Of a DNA stretch of 64,000 nt, positions 26,401 to 38,048 are shown piece after piece. Position 1 is the first letter of the stretch. Every line of letters begins with the position of its first letter. The notes beneath the pieces were generated by a model, which made no database searches, was not told where the DNA came from, and saw nothing but the letters and a program-made list of their open reading frames with translations. This stretch comes from Linepithema humile (lineage: Eukaryota > Arthropoda > Insecta > Hymenoptera > Formicidae): assembly GCF_040581485.1 (NCBI RefSeq), contig NC_090134.1, positions 16,049,501 to 16,113,500 of the forward strand, written 5' to 3'. A program made the position numbers and the translations under genes.

Positions 26401-29400
26401 CTTTACACAAATTTTATATTTTACATGAATTTTGCGTCCTTTTTGTTAGCAATATATTCTTCATTTATTCAACTTTTATATAAATGATGGCCAGCAACAT
26501 CTAAATTAAAATGAATGTAGAGTCCATATTTAAAACGATAAATGGATGAAATTACGTCTAGTGCATCGCGGGGTCAAATCACAGCCGACGTTTCACAAGC
26601 TTTAACAAGCGGAGTTCATCAGATTCAGGTTCAGAATTTGTTGTCCAATTATTTTTGCTGCCTCGACGGAAAACCTATCCCTATATCCTCTCACTATATT
26701 CTCCACTCGTGAAGATTGCTCGCACGCGAGGCGTCCAGGGTTTCTATTCGCCACCCTTCACAAACGCGCATGCTCGGTATACAATTGTTTTCTACTGTTC
26801 TTTTGTAGCGGCGACTCAAAGTCTTCGTCAACCATCCCCTCGCTCTACCCCCGCCAACCCGTTCCTACTTCTTTTCGTTCATCCACCATCCGACGATGGT
26901 GAAATCGTAATCAGTCTCTCATCTTCCCCGTCGCAACCAAGCGGTCCGATCAAAGAGTGTCTCTATGGACAATGGAGATGTAGCGTGCACAATGTGCACG
27001 CGCACTCACGCACGTATTCACATCAGACGAGAATACACTTGTACGCGTACATATGTGCCGATACGGCACGTACAGATACGAGGAGACTTCGTTTGCAGCG
27101 CCTTCGAATTTTTCTAGATTATAATACCGTCTTAACCTAGATTATAAAGCCGCTTTACAAGACATCAAATTATAAAATTTATCATTATAATTTTAGGAAT
27201 AATATTACGAACTTAATTTATATTAATCGAATATTTTAAGTAAATCTATAGAAACAGAAAATAAAAATCTAATTTTAATCATGTTACAAGTTCTACATTT
27301 TCTTTAACTTTATTTAAACTCTCTATTTTAAAAGATACTTTTAAAAATATCCTCCTAAACATCTATATTAAATTGTTATCGATAAAATTATACATCAAAT
27401 TTCTCAAAATTATTCAACGTGCAGTTACTTAAATGCCGCGAAAGATCCTTTGTGGCGTGAATTGTAACTCTCATATTTTTCCAAGAATCATGTAAACGTT
27501 GGACGAAATGCGTGCCTTTTGTACCGATCATATTGGCAATTTTCCGGAAACAATGCTGATCTTAGTTCAATGCATATAGTTGAATCGAGGAAAGATCAAA
27601 ATCAGTTTCGCATTCGACATCGTTCCGCGCAGATAAGACAATAGAGAGCAATCGTGAAGATTAATTCACGATGCCCTAGTATTACTACCCGGCAGACTAC
27701 AAAGCCAAAGGGCTCTGGGAACCGAAGAGAATCCTTTATTAACCCTAGATATCCATACCGCGTGATACAATCAAAGCGCACACTAGGACGCCAATGAACC
27801 TCGCCGCGTTTAAATTGCCTCCGAAATTCCTTCCTTAATTTTTTCAATTAGCTGAATTGATTTTTGATTCGTCGAAACATTAGAAATATTTAAATATCGA
27901 AAATAACAAAATATTAAAAAAAAGATTAATTTTCGTGATGCAAAATGAACATCTCATTTTATACCGCAATTGCAACAATATAAAAAAAAAATAGGTCTTG
28001 TTTCCTACAGTAAACTTTTCGGGTTGATACGTAAACCAGTATTGTCTGCTCGGTATTAACTATTAATAATGCATGTGACATTTTTACGAGCGATGCTTTA
28101 TTTAACGCGGCGACGAAATCGCGCGAATGATGTTACAGTGCTGTTAGAAAATTCAGCTTTACATTTCTCACTCGCTCGTTTCGCGATTTACTCGTCACCT
28201 GGTAGGGTAAAAGCAAGAATCAGGTGTTCGATGTTCCTCGATTACCACTGTTACGATATCAAAAGCTTCCACGTGACAAAGTAACACAGACAGACAGTGT
28301 ATTAACTTTTTATTTTAGCCTCGGCAAGTATTCATGTCGGGCGGCATCTGGAGCAAGCTCTCTCTTCTGTGTTCGTAAAAACGGATATAAACTAAATAAC
28401 TTCTACAGCAACCGCGACAAGTATTGAATAATGCATCGCCATCTCTGTTGTATTGGTGCCGTTACTGCAAACATTAATTAAAGTTAACTAAAGTTTAACT
28501 GATTCTTCGATTCTTTCCAGCTCTGTCTCTAAAGACAGAAATTCAATTCAGTTCTCGGCTAACTTTTACTGCATACATATAACTTACACAATGATTGAAA
28601 AGTCTGTGAAAATGAATTTAAAATTATATGAATTTAATATAAACAGCAAGAAACACTAAAAACGTAAAAAAAATACAGATTCAGTAATGAAAAAATTATT
28701 AAAAACCGTTTTAGAGAAAGCTGTGTGTAATTTTTTCACAAAGCATACTTGGCACTTTCGATAAACGTTTTAATTCTCACTTCTCTTAATATTCGCTTTA
28801 CACGCGGAGTATTGAGTTGTAAATGCAACTGGAATAAACGCCAAGCCAATTAACGCTACAAGCACGTTATTGTTTAATCACTTTGTTTTACGAGGTTTTT
28901 GGAGAAATCGCCAGGGACAAAGCAATTGTTAGCTGACGAGTGATACCTGTAGCTTTGTACTTCCCTCGGTTTTTTTTTCCCGACCACGCAACCGAGACGA
29001 TGGTTTGTCCATCAAAGAGAAATATTTCACGATGGGTCGCTTTTTTATATGCAACGCGTTAAATTTTCCCCTCGTGGATTCTTCGGAAACGACTCTATTT
29101 GTCGAACTTGTTCATTTGCCGCCGCCGCCGCCGCCGCTGTCTAATTAGAACTGTATCATTGCCGCACGTCATTGTTAATCCCTTAAAGATTCCCCACAGG
29201 GAAGAGAGCAGCCAGGCGTCATAAATTACGAAGACGCGCGCGCGCACGAGTAATGTAACAGACTCGCTCGTTCACCGCCCTGTTTACAGCAATAATATAC
29301 GTTTAATTGCAACGTCAACGTCACAGCCGCGTCGTCGTGCCTTTCCTGTTGAAATAATAATTACACAAGCGACGTATAAGGGGAAGAAAGGAAAGGGTAA

Positions 29401-31718
29401 CCCGGACTTCTCAATTCGCGCACGCACACACACGGCATGTACATAAATTCTAAAAGATATACGAAGCGGTGCGCGCTTTGTTGTAATCGCAAAACGACGA
29501 GATTAGCGCCGGTGCATAAACGCGCTGGTTTTCGTACGGAGTGAAAGACAAGCTTTTAGCACGGTTATTCCGTATCGCCTTATTCTCGCAGGATGTTAGT
29601 TTTTCATTAACCGTGCCGTGGGAAGCGCGAGCTGCCGGCGGGCTGTTCGATATAAAAAGGTCTGCGGATAAATATGCGCCGAAGCTTAACACGACCAACC
29701 CGTGCGCCGTAGATCAGCGAAGAAAAGCTCTTTAGAAAAAAAAAATGCGTGTTGCGCAGTGTTGCATATGTGTACGTGTAGTGGAAAATCTGAATAAAAT
29801 CCCTGCAGCGAAAGTGACGAGAAATGCGCTTCCGACTGATATATAAAGATCTGAGACCGTTACGAAGAAAAAGTACATGCATTAATGAGAATTTAACATG
29901 TTTTCCCATTAACATGCAAAGTCTCATTTACATACTTGTCTTGACTCTTCAAGTTAAATTAATTTCTGAAAGTTAAGTAACAAAAGTTCGAACTTTGTAT
30001 TGTCAACTGTGCGAAATTAAGAGAAAGCTATTTTGAAGAAATAATGCGAAATATTTTTAAGCGTGTATTTTTATATAACAATCCGGCGCGAAATTCTATC
30101 GGTGGAACGCGAGATAATTTCGTTCATCGAATCAATACGACGCGAGAAGCACTGAATTTTCAACTTTAATACGCGAGGAAAACAATGAAGAAGTGAGCGA
30201 AAAGTTATCGCCGAGTAGGAAAGAAATGCTCGGTAGAAGAGAAAAAAACGATATCTCATTGTTTCGAGGTGACTTGATCGATGACTCGTAAACTTCTATC
30301 TCCGAATCGTCTTTCTCATCATCTTCAATTAATAATCCCACCGTGCTGCCGACGCGCAGTTTCCCGTCGTAGCTGTTAGTCAACAGGTGCCCCGATACCG
30401 CGCCATTTTCTTCATGAAGAGAGTTGAGAAAAGATGAGAAACGAAGAAGGGAGTGCTTCGCGAAAGATTGTTTGCCGAAGAAAAAAGAGAACGCTTATAA
30501 AACTCGTGTTCCACGGCCGATCGGAACGGGGGTTGGAGGGGACCCGAGTTCGACGAGCCGCGTATTGGGTATGATAGAGCGCGCAGGGTGGAGGATCAAA
30601 GTACGGATATCACTCTAAAGTATGTCTTAAGACGCGATAGAGTGAAACACGCCGTGGCGCCGCTCGTCGACACGTGGAAGTGGAAAAGTTTCCGCACTGT
30701 TCTAACTTTGCAGCATTATTATCGCCGTATCGAACGATACAACGACTCCAATAATGTTCGGTCCCTTAAATCTTTGATTTTACAGACATTTTATTTTACG
30801 CTACAAATACAGTCGCGCTGAAAATTTAACTTTGGAAATAATTTATTGACACTAATTATATTCGATGTAAATTTACTTCATTTCCGCGTTATAAGAGTCG
30901 CGATTATGACGTGACATTTAACTACGGCGGTGTCTCAATTTTGGTGAAATAATTAATGTGACGAGGGAGTGTAATTCGTCACAGTTACGCAAATCAAGTG
31001 TAAAGCGAGGTTTATATTGTAAAATTCAATGATGCATTGTTCTCGATATGGGTCTGAGGAATGAACGCAACGCGCATAATAATTACAGCTGACCGAATTA
31101 ATTACATACCTTAATTATAAAATACGCGAGCGAGCGAAAGAGCGAGTGACACATAAGCGTCGACGACGAAATTCAATTTCCCGCATATTCGCGTACTTAA
31201 CCGCCCGCGGACATCAATTTCGGAACGCCCATTGTGCCATGCGGACGCACGAGCCTAAGCCAATGTCGTCTTAATTAAATCGAAGGGAAAGACGGTTGGC
31301 CTGCGCCACCACAAATTCCTGTGAGGGTGTTTTCGGAAAATCGACACCTGACAAAATTTCCTTTGATCGATAATGACTCGTAATTGCGGGGTGGAGCGTA
31401 GAAAAATAACTGTCACGAAGAGAGACCCTGCTTCGCGTCATCGATCCGACAAGCAACCCTCCCTTTTCGTATGTAATCTCTATTATGTTTAGCTTTCACG
31501 AGAAACTTCTGCGACGAAATTCCACTCGGCAACTTTTATTTCGGGAGAGTTATAAGGACGTAATGTTCGCTCCAATTTTATGATTAAACCGACGAACGAA
31601 CACGTGCCGCGCATTAATGCCGAAACTAGTTCCTTTTCCCGGGCACCTACTTCCATTTCAATCTTTTGGCTGATTATCTAAGTATACTCTTATGATACGG
31701 AATTTCATATCAGGACGC
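20401..31718. other. Long non-coding stretch; microsatellites and one isolated donor
   Basis: No frame here shows a domain, signal or believable splice structure. It contains short simple repeats (CT at about 23103-23119, GCC at 29118-29137) and an isolated plus-strand donor AAACAG|GTAAGC (exon edge 25689) downstream of a CpG-rich patch at 25200-25600. It is probably intergenic or intronic DNA. Confidence 0.4.
29118..29137. repeat. GCC trinucleotide repeat
   Basis: Six to seven consecutive GCC units. Confidence 0.9.
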
Positions 31719-31779
31719 GGAGGCGTTGCGACCGTCTTAAACGCCCCTATGCTGGAAGTGGCTCACGCGCCCCAAGCGC

Positions 31780-31810
<31 letters not shown>

Positions 31811-31833
31811 GGGGAAAAAAAAAAAAAAAAAAA
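31719..31833 (+). repeat. A-tailed dispersed repeat, copy 1
   Basis: From GGAGGCGTTGCG (31719) to an A run of 26 (31785-31810), four G and another A run of 19 (31815-31833). The first 70 bp align with copy 2 at 36427-36496. Similarity that stops in an A tract is typical of the 3' end of a retroposed element (SINE or non-LTR type), but I do not recognise the family. Confidence 0.55.
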
Positions 31834-32440
31834 GGTTCCTAAAATTTCTGCTTTCACCGTTATGCCGGGTCACTGCAAACCAAGCAATCAATTTTTACAT
31901 GTTTTTACGATTATATTTTGTTGTTGAAAATAATAAATATTATATAGATATTGATTCTTATTAATAAAAGTACTAAAAGCACGACATGCATAAGAATTCG
32001 ACTTTTTTTGTAATGAGTGTGTTATGGCTCATCGAAGGGGATATTAAATGGTTAAGAAGCAATTTATCTAAATAGATTGTCGTTGAAATTTTTCGATAAC
32101 CGCATCGCTATTCAAACGCGTATGTGCTTTATCGCTTAACAATGTGCGCTTGTCACACACATACAAAAGTGTATACACGTATATATTTCGACTATATATT
32201 CGACTATACATATATTCGACTATAATTTCTCTATTGCTGTTTCCCTTTCCAAGGTGGTCGCATAGGGCGCTGCCTTATCACACGTAAGCGAGTGTATCGC
32301 GCTGATAGGATCGCTTCCGGATACATAAGTTGCCCGAACAAAAGCAAATGTAGGCGAGTGCGCAAATTGTATCTCTCGACATTAAAAAATTTAAGAGCGG
32401 TAGTTTTTATAAGACGCTTAGCGCAGAGTTCTGAAATTTG
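31834..32440. other. No gene seen
   Basis: AT-rich sequence. A 13-14 bp unit containing TATTCGACTATA is repeated three times at 32183-32224. Confidence 0.4.
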
Positions 32441-32441
32441 T

Positions 32442-32577
32442 GTTGATAGTCGACCATTTCGATGGTCGATCGTTATCAACATTATTTCAAGATTCGTGCT
32501 CGACCATCATCGATGGGACCACGAATCTTGAATTTCCGTGCTCGACCATGGAATCAATTAAACCATGGGACCACGGA
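32442..32577. repeat. Cluster of three related hairpins
   Basis: Three inverted repeats follow one another. H1 is at 32442-32480 (GTTGATA and CGACCAT pair with ATGGTCG and TATCAAC). H2 is at 32488-32530 (CAAGATTCGTG pairs with CACGAATCTTG, with an inner GACCATC/GATGGGAC pairing). H3 is at 32535-32577 (TCCGTG and ACCATGG pair with CCATGGGA and CACGGA). H2 and H3 share the arms GTGCTCGACCAT and ATGGGACCAC, so they arose by duplication. H1 shares CGACCAT. Arms of 15-19 bp are shorter than usual for a miRNA precursor; a foldback element is the alternative. Confidence 0.6.
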
Positions 32578-32580
32578 TGC

Positions 32581-33987
32581 ATGGATAGGCTAGGAAAGAT
32601 TCTAAAGAAATTAGCGTATAGCAAGACTATATTTCAAATATATTTCAAAATCAATAACCAAACAAAAATCGATAACAAAAAATGCGCTCTTTTATTAAAT
32701 AAATTATTTCAAATGTAAAACATAAATTTTCAATTTTTGTCCCGTTTGTGTAAAACATATTCTTTTTATTTTTAACTTATATTTACATTCGCATATGTAT
32801 TTCAAAAATTTTAATATATTAAGTTATTCGGAAAATTTGTAGCAATTTTTATGACTAAATAAAAAACAATTGTTTTATATTTAAATCCATCTTTATTCAA
32901 TAATATATGTACGTTGTTTTCGACAACATTTGGCCATCTTTAACAACTTGTTTATACATATTACTAAATAAATGAACATATAAATATATAACAATTGTTT
33001 TTGATTTTGTCATAAAAAAGACTATAAACTTTTTGAATAATTCAATATATCTTGCTTAATTCTTATTTATAAAGAACATTTATTAAATATTCCAGAGTTA
33101 AATATTCAACGAATCTAAATCCTAGCCCATCCATTTTAAAATAATGGATCTATGACATTATATATTTGTTATATTTTATCTATAACATTCTTGTATATCA
33201 TTATGCTTATAATATTGCATTGTATGATTTTCTTTATTTCGTATTGAAATTTATCCTATTTTTATTGTATTCACATATACGAGGATAAAATAAAAAGTAA
33301 AAAGATTTTTCATTCTCAAATTAATGAAAAATATCCCAAATATTGCAAAGAGACAAACTAGTCCTCACATATAATGTTCTTGTCTACACTTACATACTCT
33401 TTAATTCATATATTTTTTAACTCATTGCAAACCAGAAACATAAATCAACATGTCCTGTTTTTGAAATGTTAATTTATGTGTTTCGAATAATCTTGTATGG
33501 TATTATAAACATGTTCCATGCCGTGTGGCTTACTGGTGGCCTCACTATTTTCTATTCAGGCCGTTTAAAATAAAATATTTTATATTTCTTAAATTTATTA
33601 TAGCTTTTTATGATGTACAACATATTTTGTGTGTGTTACATTTTATTTTTAGTAATTTCTATAATTATAATTTTTTACAACATATACATAAATTTCACGA
33701 CGTAAATAGAAAGTTATGTAAAATCAGAGCGACATGGAACATGTTAACAGATAAATATATATAAAATATATATAGCGTGTGACAAAAAATATAATTTAAA
33801 TTTATCAAAATAATAAATAATTTGTTCTTCTAGAAACTAACTAAATTTAAAATATTTTGCAATGTGCGAACTAAAATTTTTATAAAATCAATATCATATA
33901 CGATCTACAATGTGTTAAATTTTATAGTATGTAGCTTATAGATCCATTATCTTAATAACAATCAAGACAAATTATAAACTCACTCAC
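32581..33987. other. Very AT-rich, no gene seen
   Basis: Low-complexity AT-rich DNA with no supported frames. On the minus strand it follows the donor of the cassette exon at 33988-34041. Confidence 0.4.
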
Positions 33988-34041
33988 CGATTGATGCGCA
34001 GCAACGGAGTTGTCATTCTGTTGATCTGCATAGTTGATGAT
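33988..34041 (-). other. 54-nt cassette exon candidate
   Basis: Minus strand: ATTTTACAG acceptor (AG at 34043-34042), 54 nt, then ATCAATCG|GTGAGTG donor (GT at 33987-33986). Read from its first base it has 18 open codons, beginning Ile-Ile-Asn-Tyr-Ala-Asp and ending Ala-His-Gln-Ser, with a length divisible by three. Both splice sites are near consensus, and the exon is more GC-rich than its flanks. Degenerate relatives of its acceptor side occur at 34975, 35987 and 36099. The parent gene is unknown; it may be a leader or coding exon of a minus-strand transcript. Confidence 0.4.
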
Positions 34042-34299
34042 CTGTAAAATACGAAAATAAGTCAAGATTATAGTTGCGTTCATAATGAATATTTATCAAA
34101 TCATAATTGAGTACATTGAACTTTTAATTCTTTTTGTAAGTAAATATGGAATAAAAGAATTATTGAAAAAGTTTAATTATTAAAATAAAAAGTAATAAAT
34201 ATGTAAATAAATTCTGATAATAATCAATATTAACTAATGTAAATATTTTAAGTCTTTTAATTTACAACATTTTCAACAAATAAATGAATTATTATTTAC

Positions 34300-34421
34300 C
34301 GTAAAGTTGCTCCGCCGGCGCCCGATGCTCCTCCTGAGCCTCCTCCTCCTCTCAGTGGTCCTTCGAAGCACTCACATTGAATCACACGCGTTCGCGGCGC
34401 ATGCATTGCTCGCATGCGTAC
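34300..34421 (-). other. Exon-like block in copy A
   Basis: Minus strand: CGTATTCAG acceptor (exon start 34421), then two possible donors, CAAT|GTGAGTG (exon end 34376, 46 nt) or TTTACG|GTAAAT (exon end 34300, 122 nt). Read from its first base, the longer form is open throughout and ends in a Gly-rich segment (GGGGSGGASGAGGATL). In copy B the same frame is broken by TGA in its fourth codon, so the longer form may not be conserved as protein. Confidence 0.3.
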
Positions 34422-34451
34422 CTGAATACGAAAATCGCGCGATACTTAAAA

Positions 34452-34463
34452 CGGCACTCCCGA
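34452..34463 (-). promoter_or_regulatory. 12-mer TCGGGAGTGCCG, one of five copies
   Basis: The identical 12-mer (minus orientation) occurs at 34452-34463, 34894-34905, 35462-35473, 35906-35917 and 51328-51339. At 34452, 35462 and 51328 it lies about 30-50 nt upstream of an exon-like acceptor and is followed by a TCGCGCG stretch. It may be a conserved promoter or splicing element, or simply shared ancestry of the cassettes. Confidence 0.4.
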
Positions 34464-35284
34464 CATCACAGGCGAATCGAACCGAATTGTCCAAGCTGTG
34501 ACGTTACGCGCGAATTCCGTCCGCGTTTCAGACGACCACATTTACCATTTGGGGCACGATTCTCTCAAAACAGAAGGCAAAGATAAGCTCGAAGAAGATG
34601 AGGTGATTAGTCATTCAATCAATCGACTAGATACAAGACATCTGAAAAGCAATCGGTAGCGTTTGACTAACTCCGGTAGCCGTCCTCGACTACCTTCGAC
34701 AGTCCGGCTATCTGTACAACTAGCGCGCTGCACGTAGAACCGAAGATTGCCCTGCCGTAGTCGAGATTTTATGATTGAAACCGACCTTTCCCTCCCCCGA
34801 GCCAAGCCTAAAGTAAAAAAAAATCGTGTCCCAATATTTGTCATACAGCAAAAATGCGTTCATCTATAGATTCGCTATAACTCTCGGCATTAACGGCACT
34901 CCCGACGCGCATTTTGTTATACTATACGACGGAACGAATATATTTTGTAGCACCGATTACGCGCACAAAGTTGATCTGTAAAATAAAAAAATAAATGCAG
35001 ATTAGTGTTTAAAATAATTAATATTTATAAAATAATTACTGCGCACATTAAACTTTATATTCGTTTATTTATGCACACGTCTAAACAAAGAATTAAAATT
35101 TTCAAAAATATATTTTTTGAATAAAGAAAAAAGTTTAATTAGTTGAAATAATAATATGTAAAAAATTTCTAAAAATGGTGAATATTAATTTACTATTATA
35201 AATATTTTACTAAATATTTAAAGTATTTTAAATATTTTATATCCGCTACATTATATAATATTTTATATGCAATATTTTGCGAAT

Positions 35285-36072
35285 AACAAATAAATGAATT
35301 ATTGCTTACCGTAAAGTTGCTCCGCCGGCGCCCGATGCTCCTCCTGAGCCTCCTCCTCCTCTCAGTGGTTCTTCGAAGCACTCACATCGAATCTCACGCG
35401 TTCGCAGCGCATGCATTGCTCACATACGTACCTGAATACGAAAATCGCGCGGTACTTAAAACGGCACTCCCGACATCACAGGCGAATCGAACCGAATTGT
35501 CCAAGTTGTGACGTTACGCGCGAATCCCGTCCGCGTTTCAGACGACCACATTTACCAATTGGGGCACGATTCTCTCAAAACAGAGGGCAAAGATAAGCTC
35601 GAAGAAGATGAGGTGCGATTAGTCATCCAATCAACCGACTAGATACAAGGCATCTGAAAAGCAATCGGTAGCCTTTGACTAACTCCGGTAGCCGTCCTCG
35701 ACTACCTTCGACAGTCCGACTATCTGTACAACTAGCGCATTGTACGTAGAACCGAAGATTGCCCTGCCGTAGTCGAGATTTTATGATTGAAACCGACCTT
35801 TCCCTCCCCCGAGCCAAGCCTAAAGTAAAAAAAAATCGTGTCCCAATATTTGTCATACAGCAAAAATGCGTTCATCTATAGATTCGCTATAACTCTCGGC
35901 ATTAACGGCACTCCCGACGCGCATTTTGTTATACTATACGACGGAACGAATATATTTTGTAGCACCGATTACGCGCACAAAGTTGATCTGTAAAATAAAA
36001 AAATAAATGCAGATTAGTGTTTGAAATAATTAATATTTATAAAATAATTACTGCGCACATTAAACTTTATAT
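35285..36072. repeat. Direct duplication, copy B (about 788 bp)
   Basis: Second copy of 34275-35060. Differences include loss of several CpG sites relative to copy A (for example GCTCGCATGCG to GCTCACATACG). The exon-like block lies at 35431-35310 with donors at 35386 and 35310. Just beyond the copy, at 36099, is another TTTTACAG|AT acceptor remnant. Confidence 0.9.
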
Positions 36073-36426
36073 ATGGCGATTTGAAGCGCGAAGGTTTATC
36101 TGTAAAATATACAAATACATTTATACTACAATGACATCCAAAATATTTTATCTAATAAATATCAATTGTTTTTGAAGCACAATTTAAGAAAAGCCTGATC
36201 AAAAGAAATAAGAATGAAAGAAGCCTGAAATAAGAATTTCATGAGACATTTGTGAATGTCTTTTTAATAATCCTTTAACCAATTTAAAATCAATATTACT
36301 TCAGTAAAAGTAGCGAGTAATAAGTTTTAAATTTAAATTTTACTCAAGTTTACTTGAGATAAATTAAGAAATATAATTGTATTATTCATCTAAGCCTCTA
36401 AAGCTTTGTTATATTATATTGTGATC
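36073..36426. other. No gene seen; one acceptor remnant
   Basis: AT-rich DNA. A minus-strand TATTTTACAG|ATAAAC string at about 36110-36094 resembles the cassette acceptors at 34041, 34975 and 35987 and looks like a fourth, decayed unit. Confidence 0.35.
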
Positions 36427-36624
36427 GGGGGCGTTGCGATCGTCAGAAGTGCCCCTACGCTGGAAGTGGTTCGGGTGCTCCAAGCGCTAAGCAAAAAAAA
36501 AAAACGCCACGCCACCACGCGGTTTTTACACACTTCAAAAATTATCGGGGTCTATTACAATTTTGCGCCCCTCCAAATTTTGCTACACTAAAGCGTATAT
36601 TGCGTACTATATTGCAACGCCTCC
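36427..36624 (+). mobile_element. Dispersed repeat copy 2, possible short inverted-repeat element
   Basis: The first 70 bp match the repeat at 31719 and also run into an A tract (36493-36504). GGGGGCGTTGC at 36427 is inversely repeated as GCAACGCCTCC at 36614-36624 (10 of 11 bases), giving a possible 198-bp element with short terminal inverted repeats. No target-site duplication is clear, and copy 1 shows no matching right end, so the class is uncertain. Confidence 0.35.
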
Positions 36625-38033
36625 GTCAGGACGTGTGCGTTGAACTAGCGGTATAATTAATTCCTTTCGAGCGCGGTGCTCTCGCGCAAACGCTGCCGGG
36701 TCCAATGTTATCCGTTGCGGACTGCGAGACAGGTATAAAGGCGGAAATGCAGTTGCATGCGACGGATATAACGATGCGCTCGCTCTTTCCGAGGGCATTT
36801 TATTTTTACAATGTTGGCCGTGCCAGAGCGTGTACGTGCGCGCACGCAGGCTTGATACCGTGCATAACACGATTACCGCTGCCACTTAATTATATCATAC
36901 AGATAAATTTTACAGCGAGATGAGTCGAGGCGGAAGATACTTCGCGAGCAATGATTTCTATTTTAACGTCGTTGAATTTTCCATTACAGAAAATCCCTCT
37001 CGCCGATTTTGTTATCACAAGCGCGTGCTCTCTCTCTCCCTGCTCGTTGAATATAATAATCACACGGCTGCTCGAGCGCGAGAGATATGAGCGCAAATAT
37101 TTATTACACGCCCGACTTGCGCTCGGGCTGTTGATAACTATCATTCCTCATTGTTCGTCATTCACCTCAAAGAGGTAACTTACTTGTTTAATCGCGTAGA
37201 GTACTTTTTTACGTTCAAATTTTTAATAGCACGCTTATTCCTCCCTTATTATTTTTTCAATAATTTCGTCAACATATCGCATTCTGATAAATGAGTTAGT
37301 ATATCGCAGCTTGCACAGGCTTTTTTACTGCGCGATGAAAGGATTACACGCGTTAATCGTGCGCTTTAGTACATTATGCATGCAAGATTTTGTATACACG
37401 AGAAATTTAAGCGCGCGTCATCATTATTTCGTAACTCGAGCGCGATAACGATTTGCGCTCACGTACCTTTTATTGGATCGTTATTCGCGCGAAATTACAA
37501 TGTCGCACGAAAAATCGTTCGTCGTGGCCCGCGGACATAGCAAATGTCACCATTTGTTCGAGACGTCATCTTTCAGAACGTAATACTTCTAAAATTTATA
37601 TTCTTCATGGGTGACGAGGAGATCTCCGGCCTATCGCGTTTCTCGTTTCTGCTCCCGCAAATTCCGCAACGAAAATTTAAGACTGCATATCACATTATTC
37701 GCAGCGACGAATTCGGATATCTCGATCGTTCCATTTCGTAAATGTAATTTTGCTAAAATTCCTGTGTTTACCGCGCGCAGAGCGTTATTACAAAGCACCG
37801 AGAATGCTCGACATTTCCTTTGCATCGTAATATAGCAAATAGTACGTATTGCAATAAATCAGAATCGCAATAAAACACATCGGCATGCGGCTCTATTCTC
37901 AATGTTTCACGTGATTCTTCCCAAAATTAATTGTAGAAAAATTTTATTTTATATTACAAACGAAAAATAACCTTCTAAATTTTTCTTTTCGAGCATGTAT
38001 AAGAATGGTACAATAGACGAAAAGAGAGAAAGA

Positions 38034-38048
38034 GGGGGGGGGGGGGGG
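38034..38048. repeat. 15-base G run
   Basis: Uninterrupted G homopolymer following a GA-rich lead-in. Confidence 0.9.

Larger units (their letters stand above)
34275..35060. repeat. Direct duplication, copy A (about 786 bp)
   Basis: Aligns with 35285-36072 with only a 2-bp indel and roughly 20-25 substitutions by eye, nearly all transitions. The last 240 bp or so are almost identical. It holds a minus-strand exon-like block (34421-34300), two copies of the 12-mer TCGGGAGTGCCG (minus), and an acceptor-like TTTTACAG|ATC at 34975. The AT-rich spacer between the copies (35061-35284) resembles 34100-34274 more weakly, so the full unit is about 1.01 kb. Confidence 0.9.

Noticed and set aside
26655..27140. 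161-residue plus-strand frame
   Set aside because: Begins at TTG, is low in sequence coherence, and has no domain, signal or splice support.
30132..30500. Minus-strand frame with a protein-like acidic stretch (EDDEKDDSEIEVYESS)
   Set aside because: Reads plausibly, but there is no ATG in frame near its start, no convincing acceptor and no donor after the acidic part.
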